Origin: Acidimicrobiia bacterium
Lineage (GTDB): Bacteria > Actinomycetota > Acidimicrobiia > Spongiisociales > ZC4RG35
Direction: 5' to 3'
NCBI GenBank assembly: GCA_028285585.1
Contig: JANQOU010000003.1
Location: 166,557 to 230,556, forward strand
Length of the DNA stretch: 64,000 bases
Positions 7,835 through 14,984 of the stretch are shown piece by piece (position 1 is the stretch's first letter; every line of letters begins with the position of its first letter). The translations under genes and the position numbers were made by a program. The notes beneath the pieces were generated by a model. It made no database searches and had not been told where the DNA came from. It was given only the letters and a program-made list of their open reading frames with translations.

Positions 7835-9190
7835 ATGATTCAGGTCTACAGCACCTTGGCGCGATCGCGCGTGCCCTTCGAAACTCGCGACAAGGGCAAG
7901 GTCGCGATGTACGTGTGTGGGCCTACCGTGCAGTCCGAGCCTCATGTTGGGCACGGCCGATCAGCGGTGTCGTTCGATGTCATCCGCCGCTATCTGATGT
8001 GGCGGGGGTATGAGGTCAGGTTTGTTCGCAACATCACAGATGTCGAAGACAAGATCATCGCTGCCTCCGAGGAGACCGGTATTCCCGCCGATGAGCTGGC
8101 TGTCACGATGGCGGAGAAGTTCTCTGACGCATATCGGGGGCTGGGTGTGCTCGAGCCGGACTTTGAGCCCAAGGCCACAGAGAGCATCGAGGGCATCATC
8201 TCGATCATCGAGACTCTCATATACAGCGGGCTCGCTTACGCCCGGGACGGCGACGTCTACTACTCGGTCCGCAGCCTCGAGAGCTACGGCAAGCTGTCAG
8301 GGAGAAAGCCCGACGAGCTGAGGTCTGGTGTTCGCATCGAGGTCGAGGAGAACAAAGAGGATCCACTCGACTTTGCTCTTTGGAAAGCGACGAAGCCAGG
8401 CGAGCCGTGGTGGGATTCGCCATGGGGGCCAGGCCGACCCGGTTGGCACATCGAGTGCTCGGCGATGGCGGGGGATCTTCTCGGAAACGACTTCGACATC
8501 CACGGCGGCGGCAGCGACCTCATCTTTCCCCATCACGAGAACGAGATCGCTCAGAGCGAAGGCGCAAGTGGTGAGACCTTCGCCAGGTATTGGCTCCACA
8601 ACGGCATGGTCAATCTCGGCGGGGAGAAGATGGCGAAGTCGACTGGTCTTCTGGTCGACCTGGCGACGATCCTGAAGCAGTCGGGCGGCCGGGCCCTGAG
8701 ATTGCTCCTGGCCCGCGCCCACTACCGGTCGCCGATCGAATACTCACCGGAGCTTCTTGCCGAGGCAGCCGAGTCTCTTGAGAGACTGGACAGGTTCAGG
8801 GGGCGCGCTGTCGCCGGCGATCCTGACGCCGCCGCTATCGAGCGTTTCACCTCGGTCATGGACGACGACTTCAACACTCCCGAGGCCGTGTCCCTGCTGT
8901 TCGACTTGGTTCGAGAGGGCAATCGCTTTCTCGACGAGGGTGGCGATGCCGCGGCCATAGCCGGCGCTGTGGAAGAGATCGTCGGAGTCCTCGGGATCGA
9001 TGACGCGGCTGCGCCTTTGGCAGTGGACCACGAGCTGGCTGACGACGAGGTGGATCGTCTGGTGAGGGAGCGGGATCAGGCCCGTGCCGAGAGACGATTT
9101 GACGACGCCGACGCCATCAGGAGCACTCTCGATGCCGCCGGTGTGATTCTGGAAGATGGGCCCGATGGCACCCGCTGGCTACGGCAATAG
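7835..9190 (+). CDS. cysS: Cysteine--tRNA ligase
   Basis: Class I aminoacyl-tRNA synthetase charging tRNA-Cys, 451 aa. The catalytic HIGH motif is HVGHGRS at about residue 37 and the KMSKS loop is KMAKST at about residue 265. The zinc site is recognisable from YVCGPT near residue 28 and the later HIECSAM and FPHHENE segments. The C-terminal half is the anticodon-binding helical domain. The family resemblance to the mycothiol ligase MshC was considered, but the length and the full C-terminal domain favour CysS. The ATG lies 9 bases after the ispF stop. The 3' end overlaps the rlmB start by about 35 bases. Confidence 0.92.
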   Translation: MIQVYSTLARSRVPFETRDKGKVAMYVCGPTVQSEPHVGHGRSAVSFDVIRRYLMWRGYEVRFVRNITDVEDKIIAASEETGIPADELAVTMAEKFSDAYRGLGVLEPDFEPKATESIEGIISIIETLIYSGLAYARDGDVYYSVRSLESYGKLSGRKPDELRSGVRIEVEENKEDPLDFALWKATKPGEPWWDSPWGPGRPGWHIECSAMAGDLLGNDFDIHGGGSDLIFPHHENEIAQSEGASGETFARYWLHNGMVNLGGEKMAKSTGLLVDLATILKQSGGRALRLLLARAHYRSPIEYSPELLAEAAESLERLDRFRGRAVAGDPDAAAIERFTSVMDDDFNTPEAVSLLFDLVREGNRFLDEGGDAAAIAGAVEEIVGVLGIDDAAAPLAVDHELADDEVDRLVRERDQARAERRFDDADAIRSTLDAAGVILEDGPDGTRWLRQ

Positions 9191-9881
9191 GGTCGAAGGG
9201 CTTCATGCGGTGACGGCTGCCGTCGAGGCGGGCCGGGTAAGAAAGTTGTACGTCGATCGGCGTCGCAAGTCCCGCTCTGAGATCGTTGCTCTGTTGGACT
9301 CGACCTCTGCCGAGGTCCGGATAGTCGACGATGTCAGGTCACTTGCCGAGACCGACTCACCTCAGGGAGTGGTCGCCGACTGTGATGCCATACAGCCGGT
9401 TTCGCTGGACTCGCTGAGCGTCGAGGGTGCAGCCGTCCTGGTGCTCGACCATGTCGAAGACCCGCACAACGTCGGCGCTGTGGCTAGGAGTGCAGCGGCC
9501 GCCGGCATCACTGGGATGGTGGTGTCTTCGAAGCGAGCGGCACCGTTGTCGGCGACGGCCTTCAAGGCGTCGGTTGGCGCGTTGGAGCGCTTGCCGGTGG
9601 CGGTTGTCGGCTCGATCCCGGAGGCGCTGTCCCGGCTCAAGAAAGGGGGACTGTGGGTGGTCGGGTTGGCAGTAGACGGTGACCAGCCGTTGTTCGGTCT
9701 CGATCTACTCACCGAGAGTGTGGCGGTGGTTGTTGGCGCCGAGGGTGACGGGTTGGCCGAGCTGACCAAGAAGCGGTGTGATGTGCTGGCTTCGATACCG
9801 ATGGTTGGTGAGACGGAGAGCCTCAACGCTTCGGTTTCCGGTGCTCTGGCTGCATTTGAGATAATGAGGGTGCGAGCGTGA
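9156..9881 (+). CDS. rlmB: 23S rRNA 2'-O-methyltransferase of the SpoU/TrmH family (RlmB-like)
   Basis: SAM-dependent 2'-O-ribose methyltransferase with the trefoil-knot SPOUT fold. The N-terminal substrate-binding domain (GNRVEGLHAVTAAVEAG) precedes the catalytic domain. Motif 1 is LDHVEDPHNVGAVARSA, motif 2 VVGAEGDGLAELTKKRCD and motif 3 IPMVGETESLNASVSGALA, all intact. The cysS-rlmB pairing is conserved in actinobacteria and supports the 23S G2251-type assignment, although exact site specificity cannot be read from sequence. Two in-frame ATGs (9156 and 9165) both overlap cysS. The stop codon lies inside the first of two near-identical hairpins that precede tRNA-Thr. Confidence 0.88.
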   Translation: MGPMAPAGYGNRVEGLHAVTAAVEAGRVRKLYVDRRRKSRSEIVALLDSTSAEVRIVDDVRSLAETDSPQGVVADCDAIQPVSLDSLSVEGAAVLVLDHVEDPHNVGAVARSAAAAGITGMVVSSKRAAPLSATAFKASVGALERLPVAVVGSIPEALSRLKKGGLWVVGLAVDGDQPLFGLDLLTESVAVVVGAEGDGLAELTKKRCDVLASIPMVGETESLNASVSGALAAFEIMRVRA

Positions 9882-9894
9882 CGCTTCGCGCCAC
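9878..9894 (+). repeat. Hairpin repeat copy 1 at the rlmB stop codon
   Basis: GTGACGCTTCGCGCCAC, an inverted repeat with a TTCG-type loop, covers the rlmB TGA. A near-identical copy lies 126 bases downstream, just before tRNA-Thr. It could act as a 3'-end stabilising or processing hairpin; this is inference. Confidence 0.6.
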
Positions 9895-10003
9895 GCCGAG
9901 AGTCGTGGGCGGCTGGTGCCGTTTGGGATAATGGGGGGTGAGCGGAGTAGGCGGGAGTTTCGCCGGAGCCTGCCGTGAGGCAGGTGGAGGGGAACACTCC
10001 AAC

Positions 10004-10020
10004 GTGACGCTTCGCGTCAC
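10004..10020 (+). repeat. Hairpin repeat copy 2, abutting tRNA-Thr
   Basis: GTGACGCTTCGCGTCAC is a perfect inverted repeat with a CTTCG-type loop, ending on the base before the first tRNA nucleotide. It differs from the copy at 9878 by one base. Its position suggests a role in separating rlmB mRNA from the tRNA precursor, for example as a processing signal, but this is inference. Confidence 0.6.
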
Positions 10021-10093
10021 GCCGGGTTAGCTCAGTTGGTAGAGCAACTGATTTGTAATCAGTAGGTCATCGGTTCGACTCCGGTACCCGGCT
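10021..10093 (+). tRNA. tRNA-Thr (anticodon TGT)
   Basis: 73-base cloverleaf. The acceptor stem GCCGGGT pairs with ACCCGGC, the D arm is GCTCAGTTGGTAGAGC, the anticodon arm ACTGA-TTTGTAA-TCAGT has TGT in the loop, and the T arm is ATCGG-TTCGACT-CCGGT. The discriminator base is T. CCA is not encoded. A hairpin abuts the 5' side and a tandem hairpin array starts at the 3' side. Confidence 0.96.
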
Positions 10094-10219
10094 CCTCAGG
10101 CAAGCTGAGGAGCTCTGAGTTTCCTTTCGGAAACTCGGTCTCCTTTCGTCGGGCTCCTCAGGCGAGCTGAGAAGCTTTGAGGTTCCTTCGGAATCTCTGG
10201 TTCCCGTCACCCGGCTCCT
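10091..10219 (+). repeat. Imperfect tandem repeat of about 62 bases with hairpins, after tRNA-Thr
   Basis: Two diverged units begin at 10091 and 10153, and a third start, GCTCCTC, lies at 10214. Each unit contains a GCTCCTCAGGC-aGCTGAg half and a second short hairpin (GAGTTTCC...GGAAACTC in unit 1, GAGGTTCC...GGAATCTC in unit 2). The first unit starts inside the tRNA 3' end, so the tRNA tail ACCCGGCTCCT reappears near 10209. Serial hairpins of this kind may terminate or protect the transcript. Confidence 0.55.
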
Positions 10220-10537
10220 CGGACGCTCTAGGAAACGTCTCTGTACGGCGATATGCTCAGCGGTGGTTGAACCAGGCGTGGTTCGTATAAGCGCTGACGC
10301 CAGCACTTCTGTGCCAAGGTCGTGAGGTAAGCGACGGACCGCTAGCGCCTCAACTTGTTTCTGCGTAGAAGCCCCTTCGGGGGCTTCTCGCATTGTCGGC
10401 GACCGGCGCGGGGAGATGACCGCTGTGGGTGGTCAGGCCTTGTCAATGGAGCCTGTGGTGGCCGATCACTTGCACGGCCACGACCCACCTGCCTCAAATC
10501 CCCGGACTGACCGGAGCCCGGACATACCCTCCAATTG
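10220..10537. other. Intergenic stretch, no gene seen
   Basis: No reading frame here resembles a protein and no second tRNA was found. The only clear structure is the hairpin at 10367-10388. The 5' leader of the DUF3263 gene occupies the right end. Confidence 0.5.
10367..10388 (+). terminator. Terminator-like hairpin AGAAGCCCC-TTCG-GGGGCTTCT
   Basis: A strong GC-rich inverted repeat with a TTCG loop, downstream of the tRNA region and upstream of the DUF3263 gene. No run of T follows, so it is either an intrinsic terminator of the U-poor actinobacterial kind or an RNA-stability element. Confidence 0.5.
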
Positions 10538-10768
10538 ATGCTTACTGCCGAGGAGAGGGCGATCCTCGACTTCGAGCGCTCCTGGTGGATCGAGCCGGGG
10601 CCCAAAGACCAGGCGATCGAGTTCTCGCTTGGGCTGTCTGCCGCGTCCTACTACGAGAGGCTGCTCGAATTGCTTAGTGACGCATCTGCTTTTGAATACG
10701 ACCCGTTGACCGTGAAACGGGTCAAAACCATGGTCGAGCAACCACTTGGGAGAGAGCTGGCGGTCTGA
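10538..10768 (+). CDS. DUF3263 family protein
   Basis: Small acidic protein of 76 residues matching the actinobacterial DUF3263 pattern: ILDFERSWWIEPGPKDQAIEF, then the helix-turn-helix-like stretch LSAASYYERLLELLSD and a basic VKRVKTM tail. The function is not established; the fold suggests a small DNA-binding or adaptor protein. The ATG at 10538 is preferred over the TTG one codon upstream. The stop TGA shares its A with the ATG of the next gene (TGATG), so it is translationally coupled to the LytR_C protein, an arrangement seen in other actinobacteria. Confidence 0.8.
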   Translation: MLTAEERAILDFERSWWIEPGPKDQAIEFSLGLSAASYYERLLELLSDASAFEYDPLTVKRVKTMVEQPLGRELAV

Positions 10769-11319
10769 TGACGAGCAAAGGCAGACATGCGGAAGGCGAT
10801 AGCAAAGGGTTCTATCGCGACCTCCTGCTCATGATCCTGGGGATTGTTGTCGTCGGAGGATTCGTCTTCTTCCTCCTTGTTCTATTCGCCGACGGTCCCA
10901 CCACGACAACCTCAACGACGGCGGTGGCCGCCGAGACGACAAGCACGCCTGGTGGCGCAACATCGACAACCAGCGCTCCAGCGACAACGACCACAACGGA
11001 GCTCATGACGACCACAACCACGGTCCCTGTTCGAGAGCCAGCAGAGGTGAGAGTTGTCGTGCTCAACTCGATCGGGGTTGCCGGCGCGGCGGGCCGGATG
11101 ACGGCAAGACTTGAAGATGCGGGGTATCAAACCCTTCCGGCCGACGACTTCGAGCCCGAGCAGGACCCGTCCCGGATCTGGTATCGATCCGGTTTCTCGG
11201 CCGAGGCAAACGAGTTGCTCTTGTTCATGGCGGACGCCTCCATCGAGCCACTCACAGATGACGGCCTTCAGCCTGGAGCCGACATCGTGATGGTGCTCGG
11301 AACCGGCTACGAGGAGTGA
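10768..11319 (+). CDS. Membrane-anchored LytR C-terminal domain protein
   Basis: 183 residues: a short basic cytoplasmic N-terminus, one transmembrane helix (about residues 18-40, LLLMILGIVVVGGFVFFLLV), a long Thr/Ser/Ala linker (about residues 45-85), then an extracytoplasmic LytR_C domain (VRVVVLNSIGVAGAAGRMTARLEDAG split across residues 91-116, ending VMVLGTGYEE). LytR_C domains accompany cell-wall polymer ligation enzymes, but this protein lacks the catalytic LCP domain, so it is probably an accessory or binding protein of the envelope. It is coupled to both neighbours by short overlaps. Confidence 0.82.
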   Translation: MTSKGRHAEGDSKGFYRDLLLMILGIVVVGGFVFFLLVLFADGPTTTTSTTAVAAETTSTPGGATSTTSAPATTTTTELMTTTTTVPVREPAEVRVVVLNSIGVAGAAGRMTARLEDAGYQTLPADDFEPEQDPSRIWYRSGFSAEANELLLFMADASIEPLTDDGLQPGADIVMVLGTGYEE

Positions 11320-12176
11320 CCCACCGATCGCCGAGCCGCCAGCCAGGTGTTCCCAGGACGTGGCTGCTCCCGATCTCTGTGCTCGGAGGGTTGGTGTTCG
11401 TCACTGCTGTCGGTGGGCTCAGCGTCTCGATCATCCTGGACTTTCTCGCCTGGTGGCCGGTTTGGCTGTCGCTTGTCGTGCTGATTGGCTTCATGCGGGC
11501 GCGAAACCTTGGTCGGGTGAGACTGTCGGGGCTGATGGCACTTGTGGTGACAGTTGTTCTTGCCGTGTTTGTGGCGGGTCATGTCATCGGTTGGGCCGCC
11601 ATGCCTTCGGCAGCTCAGGTCTTGGCAGGCCCCGCGGTCGGCTCCGAGCGGACGGCTGCCTTGTCGGCGCGGATCAACGGCCGGATCGAGCTGAGCAGTG
11701 GCGACAGCCAGTTCCTCTATCGGGTCGATCCAATCCGGCAGGGTGGTGAGGTTGGGCTTCCGTCGGCTGTCGAGGAGGTCCGAGACGCTGACATCTCGGT
11801 GGTTTTGGAGCCTCCGGCGGATCCTGGCTTCTACAGCTTCGCCGGTTGGGAGATCATGCTCTCAACCTCGCCGGACTGGGATCTCACCCTTGAAGGAGAG
11901 CTGGACGCCGATCTGACGAGACTGCGAGTGGTTGGGCTGGGGGCCATCGGCACTGGTGAGTTGGCCCTTGGCCGTGTCTCCACTGTGGTCACGGCGGCGA
12001 TCGATGGAACCTTCCAGGTGTCGGTGCCACCGGCTCAAGCCGTCAGGGTGATCGGTTTGGCGACGGTGCCGCCCAGTTGGACGACCGACGCCGACGGGTT
12101 CGTTGCTCCTGCTGGAGGAGACGGCTGGGTGATCACCGTCGAAAGTGGAAGCTCCGTGACCGTGATCGAGCGCTAG
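11316..12176 (+). CDS. Hypothetical membrane protein
   Basis: 286-residue protein I do not recognise. The N-terminus holds three likely transmembrane helices (about residues 16-40, 44-60 and 68-92). The remaining residues form a predicted extracytoplasmic beta-rich region with repeated Gly/Val strands and no catalytic motif I can identify. The GTG start overlaps the LytR_C gene by 4 bases, and the AI-2E exporter gene begins 13 bases after the stop, so it belongs to a four-gene operon with DUF3263. An envelope-related role is inferred from this context only. Domains resembling cell-surface adhesion shields (DUF4097-like) were considered but not supported by any clear motif. Confidence 0.6.
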   Translation: MTHRSPSRQPGVPRTWLLPISVLGGLVFVTAVGGLSVSIILDFLAWWPVWLSLVVLIGFMRARNLGRVRLSGLMALVVTVVLAVFVAGHVIGWAAMPSAAQVLAGPAVGSERTAALSARINGRIELSSGDSQFLYRVDPIRQGGEVGLPSAVEEVRDADISVVLEPPADPGFYSFAGWEIMLSTSPDWDLTLEGELDADLTRLRVVGLGAIGTGELALGRVSTVVTAAIDGTFQVSVPPAQAVRVIGLATVPPSWTTDADGFVAPAGGDGWVITVESGSSVTVIER

Positions 12177-12189
12177 TTACACTCGAAAC

Positions 12190-13428
12190 GTGGCATCTGA
12201 AGGGCTGAAGAAGGCCGCACTCTACATTTGGATCGCGGTCGGGGCGGTTGCCTTGGGGTATGTGGCGCTTGTCGTCGCAGAGGCGGTGCGGGTGATCTGG
12301 TTGCCGATAGCGTTTGCAGCCGGTCTCGTCTTCATCCTCGAGCCGGCAGTAAAGGCGTTCGAGAGGATGCGGATTCACAGGGTCGCAGGATCGATCCTGG
12401 CCTTCATCGTTCTCACTGCTCTGATCATCGCCGCTTTGGGCCTTGTGTTCCCGACCGTTCAGTCGCAGGGCGTCGAGCTCGCCGAGTCTTTGCCGATGCT
12501 CTTCACCGATCTGGTCGCTTGGCTTCGGGAGACGGGCGAGCGGTTCGGTGTCAACGTCGATGAGTTGCTGAGCCAGCAGGCGATCGAGGAGTGGCTGAAC
12601 GACCCCGCCAATCAGGAGACCATCCAGCAGCTCCTGTCTGGATTCGGTGCCGGAGCGGGCCAAGTGATCCGCGGCGTTGCCGAAGCCGTCATCATCATCG
12701 GGCTCGCACCGGTCTTGGCTCTGTACGTGCTTATCGACCTCGATCGGTTCAAGAGACAGTCGATCGAGCTGACCCCGCCCAGGTACCAGGAAGAGGTCGC
12801 CTATGTGAGCGGAGAGGTGGGGGGAGCACTGGGCTCATTCGTGCGGGGCCAGCTATTGGTGTCGGTGATCGTTGGCATCGCATCCAGTGTCGGCATGTGG
12901 CTGATCGACCTGCCTTTCTGGCTCTTGGTGGGAATCCTCGCCGGCTTCCTCAACTTGATCCCGTTCCTCGGGCCAGTCGTCGGAGGAGCCCTGGCCGTTC
13001 TCGTGGCGCTGTTGAACGGCGACCCTTGGCAGGCGGTTTGGGCCGTGGCGATCTTCGTGGTGATCCAGCAGATCGACAACCACGTGATCACTCCGATGAT
13101 CCAGAGGACAAGAGTTCATCTGTCTCCGCTGGTGATCGTCCTCGCTTTGGTGATAGGCGGCTCGGTCGCTGGCCTGCTCGGTGTTCTCATCGCCGTTCCA
13201 GTGACCGCCGCCATCCGGATCTTGGTTGGCCATCTCTGGCGGACCCGCGTTCTGGGCCAGTCGTGGAGGGAGGCCAGCGAGGCCATGATCGAGGTCACCG
13301 AGCCTCCGGAGCGTCTTGCTCGGATCAGCCGCAAGATTCCCGATGACCAAGCACGTCTCTTCACCACTCAGGAGATGACACCGGTTGACCCTCCGAGCCC
13401 TGATGTTGAACAGGAGGAGCCAACCTGA
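12190..13428 (+). CDS. AI-2E family transporter (PF01594-type membrane protein)
   Basis: 412-residue polytopic membrane protein of the AI-2E exporter/PerM family. The pattern is an N-terminal helix pair, a soluble segment with amphipathic helices (about residues 95-150), then a C-terminal membrane block with the family stretches PFWLLVGILAGFLNLIPFLG and HVITPMIQRTRVHLSPLVIV. Members export autoinducer-2 or act as ion/proton antiporters or general permeases; the substrate here is unknown. The start is GTG. The tail past the last helix is acidic and proline-rich. The gene is convergent with livF, about 50 bases away. Confidence 0.85.
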   Translation: MASEGLKKAALYIWIAVGAVALGYVALVVAEAVRVIWLPIAFAAGLVFILEPAVKAFERMRIHRVAGSILAFIVLTALIIAALGLVFPTVQSQGVELAESLPMLFTDLVAWLRETGERFGVNVDELLSQQAIEEWLNDPANQETIQQLLSGFGAGAGQVIRGVAEAVIIIGLAPVLALYVLIDLDRFKRQSIELTPPRYQEEVAYVSGEVGGALGSFVRGQLLVSVIVGIASSVGMWLIDLPFWLLVGILAGFLNLIPFLGPVVGGALAVLVALLNGDPWQAVWAVAIFVVIQQIDNHVITPMIQRTRVHLSPLVIVLALVIGGSVAGLLGVLIAVPVTAAIRILVGHLWRTRVLGQSWREASEAMIEVTEPPERLARISRKIPDDQARLFTTQEMTPVDPPSPDVEQEEPT

Positions 13429-13479
13429 GGCTATAGGGCCCAGATATGGGCGGCATTACCTGAGGTTTGCAGTTGGGGG

Positions 13480-14202
13480 TCAGACTTCGCCGAGGTAGGC
13501 CTCGCGCATCTGGGGGTTCTGAAGGAGAGCCTGGGCAGTGTCGGCGAGAACGATGCGCCCGGTCTGGAGCACGTAGCCACGATCTGCGATCGACAGCGCC
13601 ATGTTTGCGTTCTGCTCCACCACGAAGACCGTGGTTCCGGCCTTGTTGATTCGCTCGATGATCTCGAAGTTTTGAGCGACCAGCACCGGTGCCAGACCCA
13701 TCGATGGCTCGTCCATCAGCAGAACCTTGGGCCGGGCCATCAGCGCACGTCCCATGGCCACCATCTGCTGCTCACCACCCGAAAGAGTTCCTGCTTTCTG
13801 CCCAAGGCGCTCCTTGACGCGGGGGAAGAGGTCGAACACTCGGTCGAAGTCCGTCGACAGGTCCTCACCGCTCCGCAGGTAGGCACCGATCTCGAGGTTC
13901 TCCCTGACCGTCATCCTTTTGAACAGACGGCGGTTCTCCGGGACCATCGACACACCGTGGGCAACACGATCGGCCGTTGACCAATCGTTCACGCTGACAC
14001 CGTCGAGAAGGACCTCACCGGTTGTCGGCTGCACGTACCCGAGGATGGTCTTCAGCGTGGTGGTCTTGCCCGATGCGTTCCCACCGAGGAGAGAGACCAT
14101 CTCCCCGGCGTAGATGTCGATGTCGACGTCCTTGAGGATGTGAACCGCCCCGTAGTGGGTGTTGATCCCCCGGAAGGAGAGGACAGGAGTCTGGTCGGTC
14201 AT
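13480..14202 (-). CDS. livF: Branched-chain amino acid ABC transporter ATP-binding protein LivF
   Basis: Cytoplasmic ATPase of the HAAT-family importer, 240 aa. It has Walker A GGNASGKTT (residue 40 region), the Q-loop, signature LSGGEQQMVAMGRAL, Walker B VLLMDEPSMGLAP and the switch histidine region replaced by FVVEQNA, which is typical of LivF. The final residues REAYLGEV are the LivF hallmark. The Walker A glycine pattern GGNASGKT, in place of GPNGAGKT, is a common LivF variant. It is the last gene of livK-H-M-G-F and overlaps livG by 4 bases. Confidence 0.93.
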   Translation of the reverse strand: MTDQTPVLSFRGINTHYGAVHILKDVDIDIYAGEMVSLLGGNASGKTTTLKTILGYVQPTTGEVLLDGVSVNDWSTADRVAHGVSMVPENRRLFKRMTVRENLEIGAYLRSGEDLSTDFDRVFDLFPRVKERLGQKAGTLSGGEQQMVAMGRALMARPKVLLMDEPSMGLAPVLVAQNFEIIERINKAGTTVFVVEQNANMALSIADRGYVLQTGRIVLADTAQALLQNPQMREAYLGEV

Positions 14203-14984
14203 TCGTCACGCTCCGCGGGCCGGCCGAGATAGGCCTCGATCACGTCTTCGTTGGTGGAAACGTCGTCGTAGTCGCCTTCGGCGATCTTGACGCCGTGGTC
14301 GAGCACGACGACCTTGTCGGAGATCTGTTCCACAACCTTCATCTCGTGGGATATCACCACGACCGTGAAGCCTTTCTTGTCACGGAGATCCCCGATCAGC
14401 TCGGTCAGCTCCGCTGTCTCACGGGGGTTCATGCCGGCAGTCGGCTCGTCCAGCAGCAGCAGCTTGGGCTCGGTCGCCATCGCCCTGGCGATTTCGAGGC
14501 GGCGCCTGTTGGCATAGGAAAGGACAAACGCCGGTTGGTCGTAGCGGTAACCGGCGAGCCTCGAGCCGAAGAATGAGAGGACATCTTTGGCCTTGTCTTC
14601 GATCAGCTGCTCCTCGGCGCGTTGGCCGGCGGTTTGCAAGATGGTGCTCCACATCCCGGCATGGGTGCGGCAGTGTTGGCCGACCATCACATTCTCGAGG
14701 ACGGTGAGGTTGGGGAAGAGACGCACGTTCTGGAAAGTGCGGGCGATGCCCCGGCGGGTGATCTCGTTTGGTGCGTGGTTGGCCAAGCTGTCACCGTCGA
14801 AGACGATGCTGCCCTCGTCGGGTGCGAAAAGCCCCGAGATCACGTTGAAGAAGGAGGTCTTACCCGCTCCGTTGGGCCCGATCACGGACACGATCTCGTT
14901 CTCGTTGATGTGGAAGTCGACCCCGCCCAGAGCCTGGACACCGCCAAACGCTTTCTTGAGGCCGGTGATCTCGAGAAGCGGCAT
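14199..14984 (-). CDS. livG: Branched-chain amino acid ABC transporter ATP-binding protein LivG
   Basis: Second ATPase subunit, 261 aa. Walker A is GPNGAGKTS, followed by the LivG-specific GIARTFQNVRLFPNLTVLENV and the long insertion after it. The signature is degenerate (LSYANRRRLEIARAM instead of LSGGQQR...), with Walker B LLLLDEPTAGMNP and the His switch VVISHEMKVV. It ends VIEAYLGRP as expected. The signature replacement YANRR for GGQQR is moderately unusual; LivG homologues vary here (often SYGxQR), so function is probably retained. It shares one base with livM (TGATG). Confidence 0.92.
   Translation of the reverse strand: MPLLEITGLKKAFGGVQALGGVDFHINENEIVSVIGPNGAGKTSFFNVISGLFAPDEGSIVFDGDSLANHAPNEITRRGIARTFQNVRLFPNLTVLENVMVGQHCRTHAGMWSTILQTAGQRAEEQLIEDKAKDVLSFFGSRLAGYRYDQPAFVLSYANRRRLEIARAMATEPKLLLLDEPTAGMNPRETAELTELIGDLRDKKGFTVVVISHEMKVVEQISDKVVVLDHGVKIAEGDYDDVSTNEDVIEAYLGRPAERDE

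Noticed and set aside
7835..9190. Mycothiol ligase MshC instead of CysS
   Set aside because: The length and the full C-terminal domain with a normal KMSKS-type loop favour cysteinyl-tRNA synthetase.
10091..10219. CRISPR-like array
   Set aside because: Only two diverged units with no spacer structure and no cas genes; they are hairpin-bearing tandem repeats.
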